Source: Anaerosomatales bacterium (lineage in GTDB: Bacteria; Actinomycetota; Coriobacteriia; Anaerosomatales; Anaerosomataceae). Taken from it: a stretch of 38,994 nt of DNA. Below are positions 32,631 to 38,994 of the stretch, piece after piece. Below the pieces are notes generated by a model. It was not told the origin of the DNA and made no database searches. It was given only the letters and a program-made list of their open reading frames with translations. The first letter of the stretch is position 1. Each line of letters opens with the position of its first letter. The DNA lies in NCBI GenBank assembly GCA_030019445.1, contig JASEEU010000002.1, forward strand, positions 1 to 38,994, in the 5' to 3' direction. The position numbers and the translations under genes were made by a program.

Positions 32631-33875
32631 TCAGGCGAGACCGAGCGCGGTCATCCCCATCAGCACCGTCGTGAGCGCGATCGCGACCACGATGGTCCCC
32701 CAGGCGAAGATGTTGTGGAGCGCACCGTTGACGTGGCTGCCCATGATCCGGCGGTCGTTGATGATCCTCATCATGAAGATGAGCAGGAACGGAAGCATCA
32801 TGCCGTTGACGACCTGCGAGAGCAGCATGATGGCGATGAGGTCGAGCCCCGGCAGCATGATGACCGCCGCCGCGAGCACGATGACCGCCGTGTACAGGCC
32901 GTTGAAGACGGGCGCCTCGGACCAGTCGCGGTCGATGCCCGCCTCCCAGCCGAACGCCTCACAGGTCGCATACGCCGAGGTCAGGGGAAGCACAGCGGCC
33001 GAGAGGACCGACGCGGCGAGCAGGCCGATCGCGAAGAGCACGGTCGCGTACTCGCCGGCGAGCGGTGCGAGCGCCGAGGCCGCCTGCGCGGCGTCGGTGA
33101 TCTGCACACCGGCAGGGTGCAGCACGGTGGCCGTCGTGATGATGATGAACATGGCCACGAGGTTGGCGGCGAGCGCACCCGCGATCACATCCCAGCGCGC
33201 GAGCTTCCACTCGGAAGCCGACGTGCCCTTGTCCACGATGTTGCTCTGGACGAGGAACTGCATCCACGGTGCGATCGTGGTGCCCGTGAGCCCGATCGCG
33301 AGCGCCACGAAGCCGGCCGTCGGGGTGATGGACGGTACCACGAGCGCGCGACCGACCTCGAGCCAGTCCGGCTTGGCGAGGAACGCCGAGACGATGTAGG
33401 CGACGAACACCGACGAAAGCGCCAGCAGCACCTTCTCGACATTGCGGTACGAGCCACGCACGACGAGCAGCCAGACGACCGCAGCCGCGATCGGCACCGA
33501 GAGGTAGCGCGACACGCCGAACATCTCCATGGCGGCGGCGACGCCGGCGAACTCGGCCACCGTCGTCGCGGCGGCGCTCGCCAGCAGGAGAAGCATCGCG
33601 ACGAACGTCGGTCGCAGGCCGAAGCGCTCCCGGATCAGTGCCGAGAAGCCCTTGCCGGTCACGGCTCCCATGCGGCCGGCCATCTCCTGGATGATGACGA
33701 ACGCGGGCGTCATCACGAGCATCATCCACAGCATCTGGTAGCCGTAGCGGGCGCCCGCGACCGAGTACGTCGAGATGCCACCCGAGTCGTTCCCGGCCGA
33801 GGCGGCGATCACGCCCGGTCCCACGACGCTCAGGACGGCGAAGAGCCCGATCCTGCGAGTCCGCTTCGTCGTCAC
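32631..33875 (-). CDS. NRAMP-family transporter of NRMT type (probable Mg2+ transporter)
   Basis: The 414-aa protein has about 11 membrane segments and the Nramp/SLC11 fold. The first segment, GPGVIAASAGNDSGG (19-33), replaces the DPGN motif of classical Mn2+/Fe2+ transporters. The sixth has TIAPWMQF (200-207) where classical proteins have MPH, so the metal-coordinating Met is Ala and the His is Trp. This is the pattern of NRMTs, Nramp-related Mg2+ transporters described from Eggerthella lenta. The GTG start is 12 nt after the stop of the MgtE-like gene, and the operon begins with an M-box, so Mg2+ is the likely substrate. It could still move Mn2+; classical Nramp activity looks unlikely. Confidence 0.9.
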   Translation of the reverse strand: MTTKRTRRIGLFAVLSVVGPGVIAASAGNDSGGISTYSVAGARYGYQMLWMMLVMTPAFVIIQEMAGRMGAVTGKGFSALIRERFGLRPTFVAMLLLLASAAATTVAEFAGVAAAMEMFGVSRYLSVPIAAAVVWLLVVRGSYRNVEKVLLALSSVFVAYIVSAFLAKPDWLEVGRALVVPSITPTAGFVALAIGLTGTTIAPWMQFLVQSNIVDKGTSASEWKLARWDVIAGALAANLVAMFIIITTATVLHPAGVQITDAAQAASALAPLAGEYATVLFAIGLLAASVLSAAVLPLTSAYATCEAFGWEAGIDRDWSEAPVFNGLYTAVIVLAAAVIMLPGLDLIAIMLLSQVVNGMMLPFLLIFMMRIINDRRIMGSHVNGALHNIFAWGTIVVAIALTTVLMGMTALGLA

Positions 33876-33887
33876 GGCCGGGCCTCG

Positions 33888-35699
33888 CTATGCCGGCAGT
33901 GCGGCGTCGAGCAGGGCGGTCAGTCCCAGGTAGACGGCGAGTCCCACCACCGCGAGGCCTGCCGAGAAGAGCGCCGAGGGCGCCCGCCAGCCGCTGCCGT
34001 CCTCGCGCAGGGCCACGTAGGGGACGAGCGCGCCGGCCATCGCCGTGACGAGCACGGCGCCACCGACGGCGAGCGCGATGGTGACGGCGGCCCGCAGCGG
34101 CTCTCCGAGGAGCTCCAGCATGCCGAATGCGATGAGGCCGCTCACTGCGCCCAGGCCGATGCCGACGAGCGTGTCCACCACGAGCCGGCGGCCGAGGGAG
34201 GGCCGGTCCTCGAGGGAGCCCTGATCGATCATCACCGCGAGCGAGTGGGACGAGATCTCCTCGGCAAGTCGGATGATGAGCGGCATGAAGAACGCGGCGG
34301 CGATGAGCGAGACGAACGTCTCCTCGAACGCCGAGAGCAGCCACACGGCGCCCACGCCGAGGACGAGCCAGACGGTGAGCCAGCCGGACTTCCGGCCGAG
34401 CCACGACCACGCGTCCTGCGCCTCGAAGCGGCGGTCGGAGCCGGTGGCGAGCGCGAGGTCCTCGGCCGATTCCTCCTCCATGACCTCGAGCGCGTCGTCG
34501 ACGGTCACGATGCCGAGAAGCGTGCTGGTCTCGTCTACGACCGGCAGGGCGAGCAGGTCGTACTTGCTCATCGTCTCGGCCACATACTCCTGGTCGTCGT
34601 CGGGGTTCACCGTGATCACGTCGCGGCTCACGATATCGGCCACCGGCGTACGCGGCTCCGAGATCACGAGGTCGCGCAGCGAGATGACGCCGGTGAGGCG
34701 CGCCTGGTCGTCCACGACGAAGATGTAGTAGATGCTCTCGTTCTCGGCGGCCTCTTCACGCAGGTGCTCGATGACCTCCTGGACCGTCATCTCCTCGGTG
34801 ACGGTCGTGACTTCGGGCGTCATGATGCCGCCTGCCGTCTTCTCGCGGTAGCCGAGCAGCGCGCGCACCGCCGCGGCCTCGTTGACGCCCATGAGGCGCA
34901 GGAGCTTCTCGGCCTTGTCGTAGGGGAGGTCGCCGATGATGTCAGCCGCGTCGTCGGGATCCATCATCTCGAGGATGTCGGAGGCGCGCTGGCTGCCGAG
35001 GTCGTCGATCACGTCGGCCTGGAACTCGTCTTCGAGCGCGGCGACCGCGAGCGCGGCGGCCGGGTTGTCCAGGTGCTCGAAGACGCGTGCCCGCTGGGAG
35101 GGGGAGAGCTGCTCGAGGACGTCGGCCATGTCGGCGGGGTGCAGCTCGTGGAGACGCTTGTGCGTGACCGAGAGCTGGACGTGCGAGAGGTCGCGGTCGA
35201 GCAGGTCCATGTAGTTCCACGCGATGAGGTTCTCGGCAAGCTCACGACCGACGAGCCTTGTCAGGCGCGCGACGGCACGCTCGAGCACGGGGTGCAGGCC
35301 GCGCAGGATCCCGCGCAGGCCGACCTCCGCGCCGAGCAGGCGGAGCTGGTTGCGGCTCTCGGACAGCTTCAGGTCGTTGACGCGCACGACCTTCATGCCC
35401 TGCGTGTCGACGATCTGCTTGTTGAGCAGGTCGCGATGGAGCAGGACCTCGTCGGGCTGCAGGTAGCTGAAGCGGATGTCCGTCGCGGGCACGTTCAGGC
35501 GGACGCGGTCCTCGTCGATCTCCTCGACGAACTTGCGCCACGACAGCATGAACGGCTTCTTGTCGGGGCCGAGAAACGCGAGCGACGTCACGCGAGGGAA
35601 GACCTCTCCCGTCGCGATAGCGATGTCGCTGATCTCGCCGATGGTCTCGCCCGCGGCGTCGACCACGGGCGTGCCCAGCATCTGGGTCAGGTAGAACAT
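33888..35699 (-). CDS. PRC-MgtE_N-CBS protein with divergent MgtE-like membrane domain
   Basis: A 603-aa protein. The order is PRC-barrel (about 1-70), a second beta region (about 85-130), MgtE_N superhelix (about 155-285, with HPADMADVLEQL and DPDDAADIIGDL), CBS pair (about 290-415, GIMTPEV and VVDETSTLLGIVTVDDALE), then four to five membrane segments (about 440-600). In canonical MgtE the membrane part has a GGNxGxQS motif and DPAxxSxP...TxxD; here I read LAEEISSHS (about 478-486) and no DPA or final Asp. The pore residues therefore seem to be lost or replaced. It may be a divergent transporter, or a Mg2+ sensor for the NRMT encoded 12 nt downstream. ATG 35699 has GGGAGGAGGGAG upstream. An M-box controls the pair. 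Confidence 0.82.
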   Translation of the reverse strand: MFYLTQMLGTPVVDAAGETIGEISDIAIATGEVFPRVTSLAFLGPDKKPFMLSWRKFVEEIDEDRVRLNVPATDIRFSYLQPDEVLLHRDLLNKQIVDTQGMKVVRVNDLKLSESRNQLRLLGAEVGLRGILRGLHPVLERAVARLTRLVGRELAENLIAWNYMDLLDRDLSHVQLSVTHKRLHELHPADMADVLEQLSPSQRARVFEHLDNPAAALAVAALEDEFQADVIDDLGSQRASDILEMMDPDDAADIIGDLPYDKAEKLLRLMGVNEAAAVRALLGYREKTAGGIMTPEVTTVTEEMTVQEVIEHLREEAAENESIYYIFVVDDQARLTGVISLRDLVISEPRTPVADIVSRDVITVNPDDDQEYVAETMSKYDLLALPVVDETSTLLGIVTVDDALEVMEEESAEDLALATGSDRRFEAQDAWSWLGRKSGWLTVWLVLGVGAVWLLSAFEETFVSLIAAAFFMPLIIRLAEEISSHSLAVMIDQGSLEDRPSLGRRLVVDTLVGIGLGAVSGLIAFGMLELLGEPLRAAVTIALAVGGAVLVTAMAGALVPYVALREDGSGWRAPSALFSAGLAVVGLAVYLGLTALLDAALPA

Positions 35700-35745
35700 A
35701 TGCGCTCCCTCCTCCCGGATCGTCGTTCCGGCAGGTCGCTCGGTG

Positions 35746-35780
35746 GGTCCCGGACCCCCGAGCCTGGGGGCGCCGGGACC
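35746..35780 (-). other. Extra hairpin between M-box terminator and the MgtE-like start
   Basis: An imperfect inverted repeat GGTCCCGG...CCGGGACC with an inner GC-rich part, in the leader between the intrinsic terminator and the ribosome site. There is no T-run after it on the minus strand, so it is not a standard terminator. Role unknown. Confidence 0.5.
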
Positions 35781-35841
35781 TACGGACTTGATGGAGTCAC
35801 GAGGTCCCTCTTCATCCGACTACATGACCGACGACACGAAA

Positions 35842-35872
35842 CGACCCCGCGTCCGGGTCGGACGAGGGGTCG
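35842..35872 (-). terminator. Intrinsic terminator of the M-box leader
   Basis: On the minus strand, CGACCCC pairs with GGGGTCG, with GTCCG/CGGAC above it, followed by TTTCGTG. Its 5' arm contains CCCTCGTC, which is complementary to GACGAGGG at 35937-35944 adjoining the aptamer. Aptamer folding therefore decides whether it forms. Confidence 0.75.
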
Positions 35873-35899
35873 GCGGCACGGGCGAAGGCACCCGCATAC

Positions 35900-35928
35900 G
35901 GCACGCCCGCGGCGAACCGCGGCGTGCC
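35900..35928 (-). other. GC-rich hairpin in the M-box expression platform
   Basis: GGCACGCC and its complement, with CGCGG/CCGCG and a TTCG loop, form a strong stem between the aptamer and the terminator. It probably spaces or insulates the terminator switch. Confidence 0.55.
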
Positions 35929-35934
35929 GGCCCC

Positions 35935-36100
35935 TTCCCTCGTCTGAGGTTTGAGCACTGTCCGACGTAGGGCCCGAAGACCCAGCCACCTTAGCCTTCG
36001 CCTTAAGCCGGCGAGGGCTGTTCTACCCATTGGCGTCTCTCGACATTTCCGGGCAGTGGCCTGTGTTCGAACAGGAGCCGCACCTTAACGGACGGAGCCG
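35935..36100 (-). ncRNA. M-box (ykoK) Mg2+-sensing riboswitch
   Basis: On the minus strand the conserved ykoK/M-box blocks occur in order: GTTAAGGTGCGGCTCCTG, CACTGCCCGGAAATGTCGAG, AGACGCCAATGGGTAGAACA, a variable stem (GCCGGCTTAAGGC) and ACAGTGCTCAAACCTCAGAC closing with the 5' part. This is the class found upstream of mgtE and mgtA genes, which closes at high Mg2+. GACGAGGG at 35937-35944 is complementary to the terminator's 5' arm, so a switch to termination on Mg2+ binding can be drawn. It controls the MgtE-like and NRMT genes. Confidence 0.95.
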
Positions 36101-36135
36101 GTCGTGTTGTCAAGCCCGCCGAGGCGGGCACGTGC

Positions 36136-36164
36136 ATTGTATGCCCCGAGCAGCGCGAATGCAA
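36136..36164 (-). promoter_or_regulatory. Sigma-70 promoter of the M-box / MgtE-like / NRMT operon
   Basis: On the minus strand, TTGCAT (36159-36164) and TACAAT (36136-36141) are exactly 17 bp apart. Transcription would start near 36129, about 30 nt before the aptamer. A small hairpin GCCCGCC TC GGCGGGC follows directly (36111-36126) and may instead act as a terminator of the HAD gene. Confidence 0.75.
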
Positions 36165-36190
36165 CGGCGGGGGAGGGTCGGGGTGCTCGC

Positions 36191-37090
36191 TCAGGCGTGC
36201 ACTGCCTGCACCCATGCCGAGGCAAGCTCGGCCCATCCTTCGCCGCGCGCTCCGGAGAGCCGGACGATGTTGGGGCGTCCGCCGCGGGCGAGCTCGTCGA
36301 TGACGCCCCGGCTCGCGAACGCGTTGTCGACCAGGAAGAGCGCGCCCGTCGCCTCGGCCATCTGGATGTCGGTCGCCGAGTCCCCGATGGCGATCGCATC
36401 CGCCGGTCCGAGACCGCGCGCCTTCAGGTCGAGCGCGATCGCCCGTGCCTTGCAGACGCCCCGCGGGACGACGTGATACGCGTGGGGCGGCAGGTCGCCG
36501 CAGGCCAGCGTCCCGGGGTTGCGCAGCATGCCGTTGTCCACGATATCGAGCGGGGGGTCGATGCTGTCGAGGACCGCCTGTGCGGCGGCGAGATCGAGGC
36601 ACCCGCGCAGCAGCAGCGTCGCCTCCCGGTCCATCTGCCACGAAGCGTAGTGCTCCACCCGTCCCGGGAACGCCTCCGCGAGCGCCTCGTAGGCGCCCGA
36701 CGAACGTATCGTGGCGAACGGAGGGCGGCCGCCGGCCTGCTCGGCGGTCCAGACGCCACGGTCGTAGGTGATCGCCGCGTCGGCCCCGGTGCCGCGCTGG
36801 ATGATCGCGCCGGCTTCCGCGATGAAGCCGCCCCAGCCGAGCAGGCGCGCGAGCTCCATCAGCTGCATGCGGTTGCGTCCGGATACCGGGACGACCTCGA
36901 GCCCGGCGGCGTTCACGGCGACGATGGCGGAGGCGACGATGGCCGAGGGAGCGCCGGTGGCGTCTGCCAGCACGCTTCCGCCCGGGGCCACGAGCGTCCC
37001 GTCCAGATCGGTATAGAGGACGGACGCACGCGCCAGCGCTTCGTAGGCGGGAGCGGCGCCGCTCAGCGCCGGTAGGTCGTGTGGGTTCAT
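36191..37090 (-). CDS. HAD-superfamily phosphatase (Cof/MPGP-like)
   Basis: The 299-aa protein shows the HAD core: VLYTDLDGTLV (nucleophile Asp and acid Asp, about 24-34), VVPVSGRNRMQL (second motif, about 66-77), a cap domain, a Lys in KARAIALDL, and IGDSATDIQMAEA (metal-binding motif, about 235-247). This is the type IIB plan of Cof and mannosyl-3-phosphoglycerate phosphatases. It probably dephosphorylates a sugar phosphate. ATG 37090 has GGAGGGG upstream. The promoter TAGAAT at 37120-37125 is likely. Confidence 0.88.
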   Translation of the reverse strand: MNPHDLPALSGAAPAYEALARASVLYTDLDGTLVAPGGSVLADATGAPSAIVASAIVAVNAAGLEVVPVSGRNRMQLMELARLLGWGGFIAEAGAIIQRGTGADAAITYDRGVWTAEQAGGRPPFATIRSSGAYEALAEAFPGRVEHYASWQMDREATLLLRGCLDLAAAQAVLDSIDPPLDIVDNGMLRNPGTLACGDLPPHAYHVVPRGVCKARAIALDLKARGLGPADAIAIGDSATDIQMAEATGALFLVDNAFASRGVIDELARGGRPNIVRLSGARGEGWAELASAWVQAVHA

Positions 37091-37119
37091 CGGGCCCCTC
37101 CGCTCGATCGGACACGTAC

Positions 37120-37125
37120 ATTCTA
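37120..37125 (-). promoter_or_regulatory. Possible -10 of the HAD phosphatase gene
   Basis: TAGAAT on the minus strand, 30 nt upstream of the ATG at 37090; no clear -35. Confidence 0.45.
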
Positions 37126-37150
37126 CCCTGGGCGGCGCGCCGGGCCGCCC

Positions 37151-37179
37151 CTGTCATCGGCAGGGCGGACGACTATAAT
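37151..37179 (+). promoter_or_regulatory. Sigma-70 promoter of the GNAT / ABC importer operon
   Basis: CTGTCA (37151-37156) and a perfect TATAAT (37174-37179) are separated by 17 bp; the GTG start follows at 37212. Confidence 0.7.
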
Positions 37180-37211
37180 GTGACCCAACGTCCCCCGGTC
37201 GGGAGGCCATC

Positions 37212-37823
37212 GTGAGTCCTGAGCGCGACGAACTGGAGATGCCGTACCCGCAGTACCGCTGTGCGGCCTGCGGCAAGGAACTGCCATTGACCGAGGCGCG
37301 CCTCACGGTGACATGCGAGGAGCACCGGCCCGGACGCGCCGATGTCACGTACGCGGTGCGCGAAGCGGTGCAGGACGACCGCCACGACATCGAGGAGATC
37401 TGCGACCGCTCGTGGGGCGAGACCGACGTGGACGCGTTCGGCAGGACGTTCGACGTGCTGGCCGCCGAGAACCTCGTCGCCACCGCGGATGACGCGTTCG
37501 CGGGGCTCGTCTCGCTTGCCGTGGACGGCGGCGATCTCGCCGTGGTGCTGCTCTCCGTCTATCCCGAGTACCAGGGTCATGGCGTGGGTGGCGCGCTCAT
37601 CGAGGCCGCGGCGACGCGCGCTGCCGAGAAGGGCCTTCCGTCGCTCAAGGTCGCCGTCAGCAACGACGATATCCCGTCGCTCTTCTTCTACCTGCGGCAC
37701 GGGTTCGTCATCCACGACATCGCCGTCGGCCTGCTCGCCGACAACCTCGGCGGACGCGTGCCCGGTTTCGCCGGCATCCCGGTCCGGGACGAGATCCGCC
37801 TGCACCGCCCCGTCTGCCCGTGA
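37212..37823 (+). CDS. GNAT acetyltransferase with N-terminal zinc-ribbon-like motif
   Basis: A 203-aa protein. Residues about 16-42 read YRCAACGKEL...TVTCEEH, a possible Cys3-His zinc site. The GNAT domain (about 50-200) has LLSVYPEYQGHGVGGALIEA (acetyl-CoA motif A, QGHGVGG) and SNDDIPSLFFYLRHGFV (motif B). The substrate is unknown; the zinc motif suggests a nucleic-acid or protein partner. GTG 37212 has GGGAGG upstream. The substrate-binding protein gene follows 26 nt after its stop. Confidence 0.85.
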   Translation: MSPERDELEMPYPQYRCAACGKELPLTEARLTVTCEEHRPGRADVTYAVREAVQDDRHDIEEICDRSWGETDVDAFGRTFDVLAAENLVATADDAFAGLVSLAVDGGDLAVVLLSVYPEYQGHGVGGALIEAAATRAAEKGLPSLKVAVSNDDIPSLFFYLRHGFVIHDIAVGLLADNLGGRVPGFAGIPVRDEIRLHRPVCP

Positions 37824-37849
37824 GGCCTTTCCCCAGCAAAGGAGCATGC

Positions 37850-38836
37850 ATGTCCCGTTCGCACCGCTTGACCGCTGCCGTCCTGAGCGCCGCGCTCGCG
37901 CTCACCGCGCTCGCCGGGTGCTCGTCCGAGCCTTCCGGCGAAGACGGCGAGTCCATCTCGGCAGAGCCGAGCCCGATCGTCATCGGCACGCTGCCCACCG
38001 AAGACGCGCTGCCGCTGTGGGTGGCCGAGCAGGAGGGCATCTTCGAGAAGGCCGGCCTCGAGGTCGAGATCATCACGTTCCAGGCGGCGCAGGAGCGCGA
38101 CACGGCGTTCGCATCGGGCGCCATCGACGCGTTCATGGGCGACATCATCGCCGCCGCCAACCTGGAAGCCGCGGGGTCGCTCGTCACGCTCGCGACGGTC
38201 ATGCTCGGACAGACGCCTGCCGAGGGTCGCTTCGGCATCGTCGCCGCGCCCGGCACCGACCATGAGAGCCTCGCCGACCTTGCCGGCGTGCCGATCGGCA
38301 CCTCGGCGGCGTCCATCCAGGAATACGTGGTCGACGGTCTCATGGCCGAGGCGGGCGTGCCCGCTGACGCGGTCGCCAAGGAGATCGTGCCCAAGGTCCC
38401 GGTACGCTTCGAGCTCCTCATGAGCGGCCAGATCGAAGCCGCCGCGCTGCCCGAGCCGTTGCTCTCGCTCGCCGAGGTGCAGGGCGCGCGCGTGCTCGCT
38501 GACGATACGGGCGGCGGCAACCTCACGCAGACCGTTCTCGGCGTCTCGGACAAGTACCTCGCGCAGCCGGGCGGGATGGTCGCCGTCTCGGCGGTGCTCG
38601 ACGCGTGGGACGAGGCGGTCGCGATCGTGAACGGGGACCCCTCGGCCTACCGCGGTCTGCTCGTCGAGAAGGCCAAGCTCCCCGAACCGCTCAAGGAGAG
38701 CTACGCGGTGAACAGCTATCCGGTGGCGGCGCCGCCGAGCCGGGCGATGGTCGACCCGGTGCTGCAGTGGATGGCGTCGAAGGAGCTGCTCCAGGCCGAC
38801 GTCACCTACGACGACCTCGTGCAGGAGCTGCCCTGA
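37850..38836 (+). CDS. ABC importer substrate-binding lipoprotein (NitT/SsuA/TauA-like)
   Basis: The 328-aa protein has a lipoprotein signal (about 1-23) with the lipobox LAGC. The mature part starts IVIGTLPTEDALPLWVAEQEGIFEKAGLEVEI, characteristic of the SsuA/THI5/NMT1-like family, followed by SGAIDAFMGDIIAA and FELLMSGQIEAAALPEPLL. Members bind sulfonates, nitrate, taurine or thiamine precursors. ATG 37850 is chosen because AAAGGAG precedes it. The ATPase gene follows at 38843, so an importer operon is cut by the window end. Confidence 0.9.
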   Translation: MSRSHRLTAAVLSAALALTALAGCSSEPSGEDGESISAEPSPIVIGTLPTEDALPLWVAEQEGIFEKAGLEVEIITFQAAQERDTAFASGAIDAFMGDIIAAANLEAAGSLVTLATVMLGQTPAEGRFGIVAAPGTDHESLADLAGVPIGTSAASIQEYVVDGLMAEAGVPADAVAKEIVPKVPVRFELLMSGQIEAAALPEPLLSLAEVQGARVLADDTGGGNLTQTVLGVSDKYLAQPGGMVAVSAVLDAWDEAVAIVNGDPSAYRGLLVEKAKLPEPLKESYAVNSYPVAAPPSRAMVDPVLQWMASKELLQADVTYDDLVQELP

Positions 38837-38842
38837 GGCATA

Positions 38843-38994
38843 CATGGCCCGCGTAGAGGTTCGTGACATCAGCGTCGTCTACGAGGGTGCGGACCGAAGC
38901 GTCCGCGCCCTCGACTCGTGCGCGCTCGATGTCGCCGACGGCGAGCCCATCGCGATCATCGGCCCGTCGGGCTGCGGGAAGTCGACGCTCCTGC
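38843..38994 (+). CDS. ABC importer ATP-binding protein, 5' part only
   Basis: The first 50 codons are in the window; the gene runs off the edge. It reads MARVEVRDISVVYEG then ALDSCALDVADGEPIAIIGPSGCGKSTLL, with a complete Walker A GPSGCGKST as in SsuB/TauB/NrtD. It follows the substrate-binding gene by 6 nt and should energise its permease, which lies outside. Confidence 0.88.

Noticed and set aside
32715-35954. 1079-aa plus-strand frame
   Set aside because: Antisense to NRMT and MgtE-like genes; His/Arg/Glu/Asp-rich shadow.

Overview
The window is a contiguous, gene-dense stretch of a high-GC chromosome. Many starts are GTG, stop/start overlaps of the GTGA or ATGA type are frequent, and Shine-Dalgarno sites are strong. 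I see no phage, insertion sequence, CRISPR or tRNA. The gene set includes UPF0182, PspC/LiaF-like proteins, an RlpA-like secreted protein, YtxH, a holin-like membrane protein, an NRMT-type magnesium transporter as known from Eggerthella, M-box and T-box leaders, and a small c-type cytochrome. This suggests a bacterium of the Actinomycetota, possibly a deep-branching, perhaps anaerobic relative of Coriobacteriia. The taxonomy is inference from gene content.

Layout. 1-7.5 kb: a terminator, a mini-cytochrome and a hemolysin III protein, facing a tandem universal-stress protein and a molybdopterin lipoprotein on the minus strand. A NatAB-like ABC exporter follows, then a PAS-PAS-GGDEF-EAL protein and a small membrane protein. 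7.7-20.8 kb: a small winged-helix-like protein, then two copies of a HEAT-repeat gene followed by an HD-GYP gene, one pair on the minus strand (8094-11389) and one on the plus strand (17127-20809). Between the pairs lie a CorC/HlyC-type protein, LiaF-like and PspC envelope-stress proteins, an amidohydrolase, a methyltransferase and Maf. 20.9-25.8 kb: a giant UPF0182 membrane protein, a ~300-nt unexplained leader before an RlpA-like wall protein, a holin-like protein, and a stand-alone cyanophycin-synthetase N-domain protein. 25.8-32.5 kb: a T-box leader ahead of an aminotransferase and a D-Ala-D-Ala ligase, then YtxH, PRC-barrel, GNAT, YbaK-type deacylase, polysaccharide deacetylase and 5-formyl-THF cyclo-ligase genes. 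32.6-36.2 kb (minus): an M-box Mg2+ riboswitch drives a divergent MgtE-like protein and an NRMT-type transporter. 36.2 kb to the end: a HAD phosphatase, a GNAT, and the start of a nitrate/sulfonate/taurine-type ABC importer cut by the window edge.

Most interesting: (1) the two HEAT and two HD-GYP proteins all begin with the same ~150-residue module, marked by a K/R-x4-YP-x3-P motif and a second conserved block. This points to a duplicated two-protein signalling system, probably linked to cyclic-di-GMP. (2) An M-box-controlled operon pairs a transporter whose metal-site motifs are of the NRMT (Mg2+) type with a PRC-MgtE_N-CBS protein whose membrane part has lost the MgtE pore residues. (3) A T-box sits upstream of an aminotransferase-ddl operon. 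All similarity statements come from reading the sequence by eye; no database search was run.
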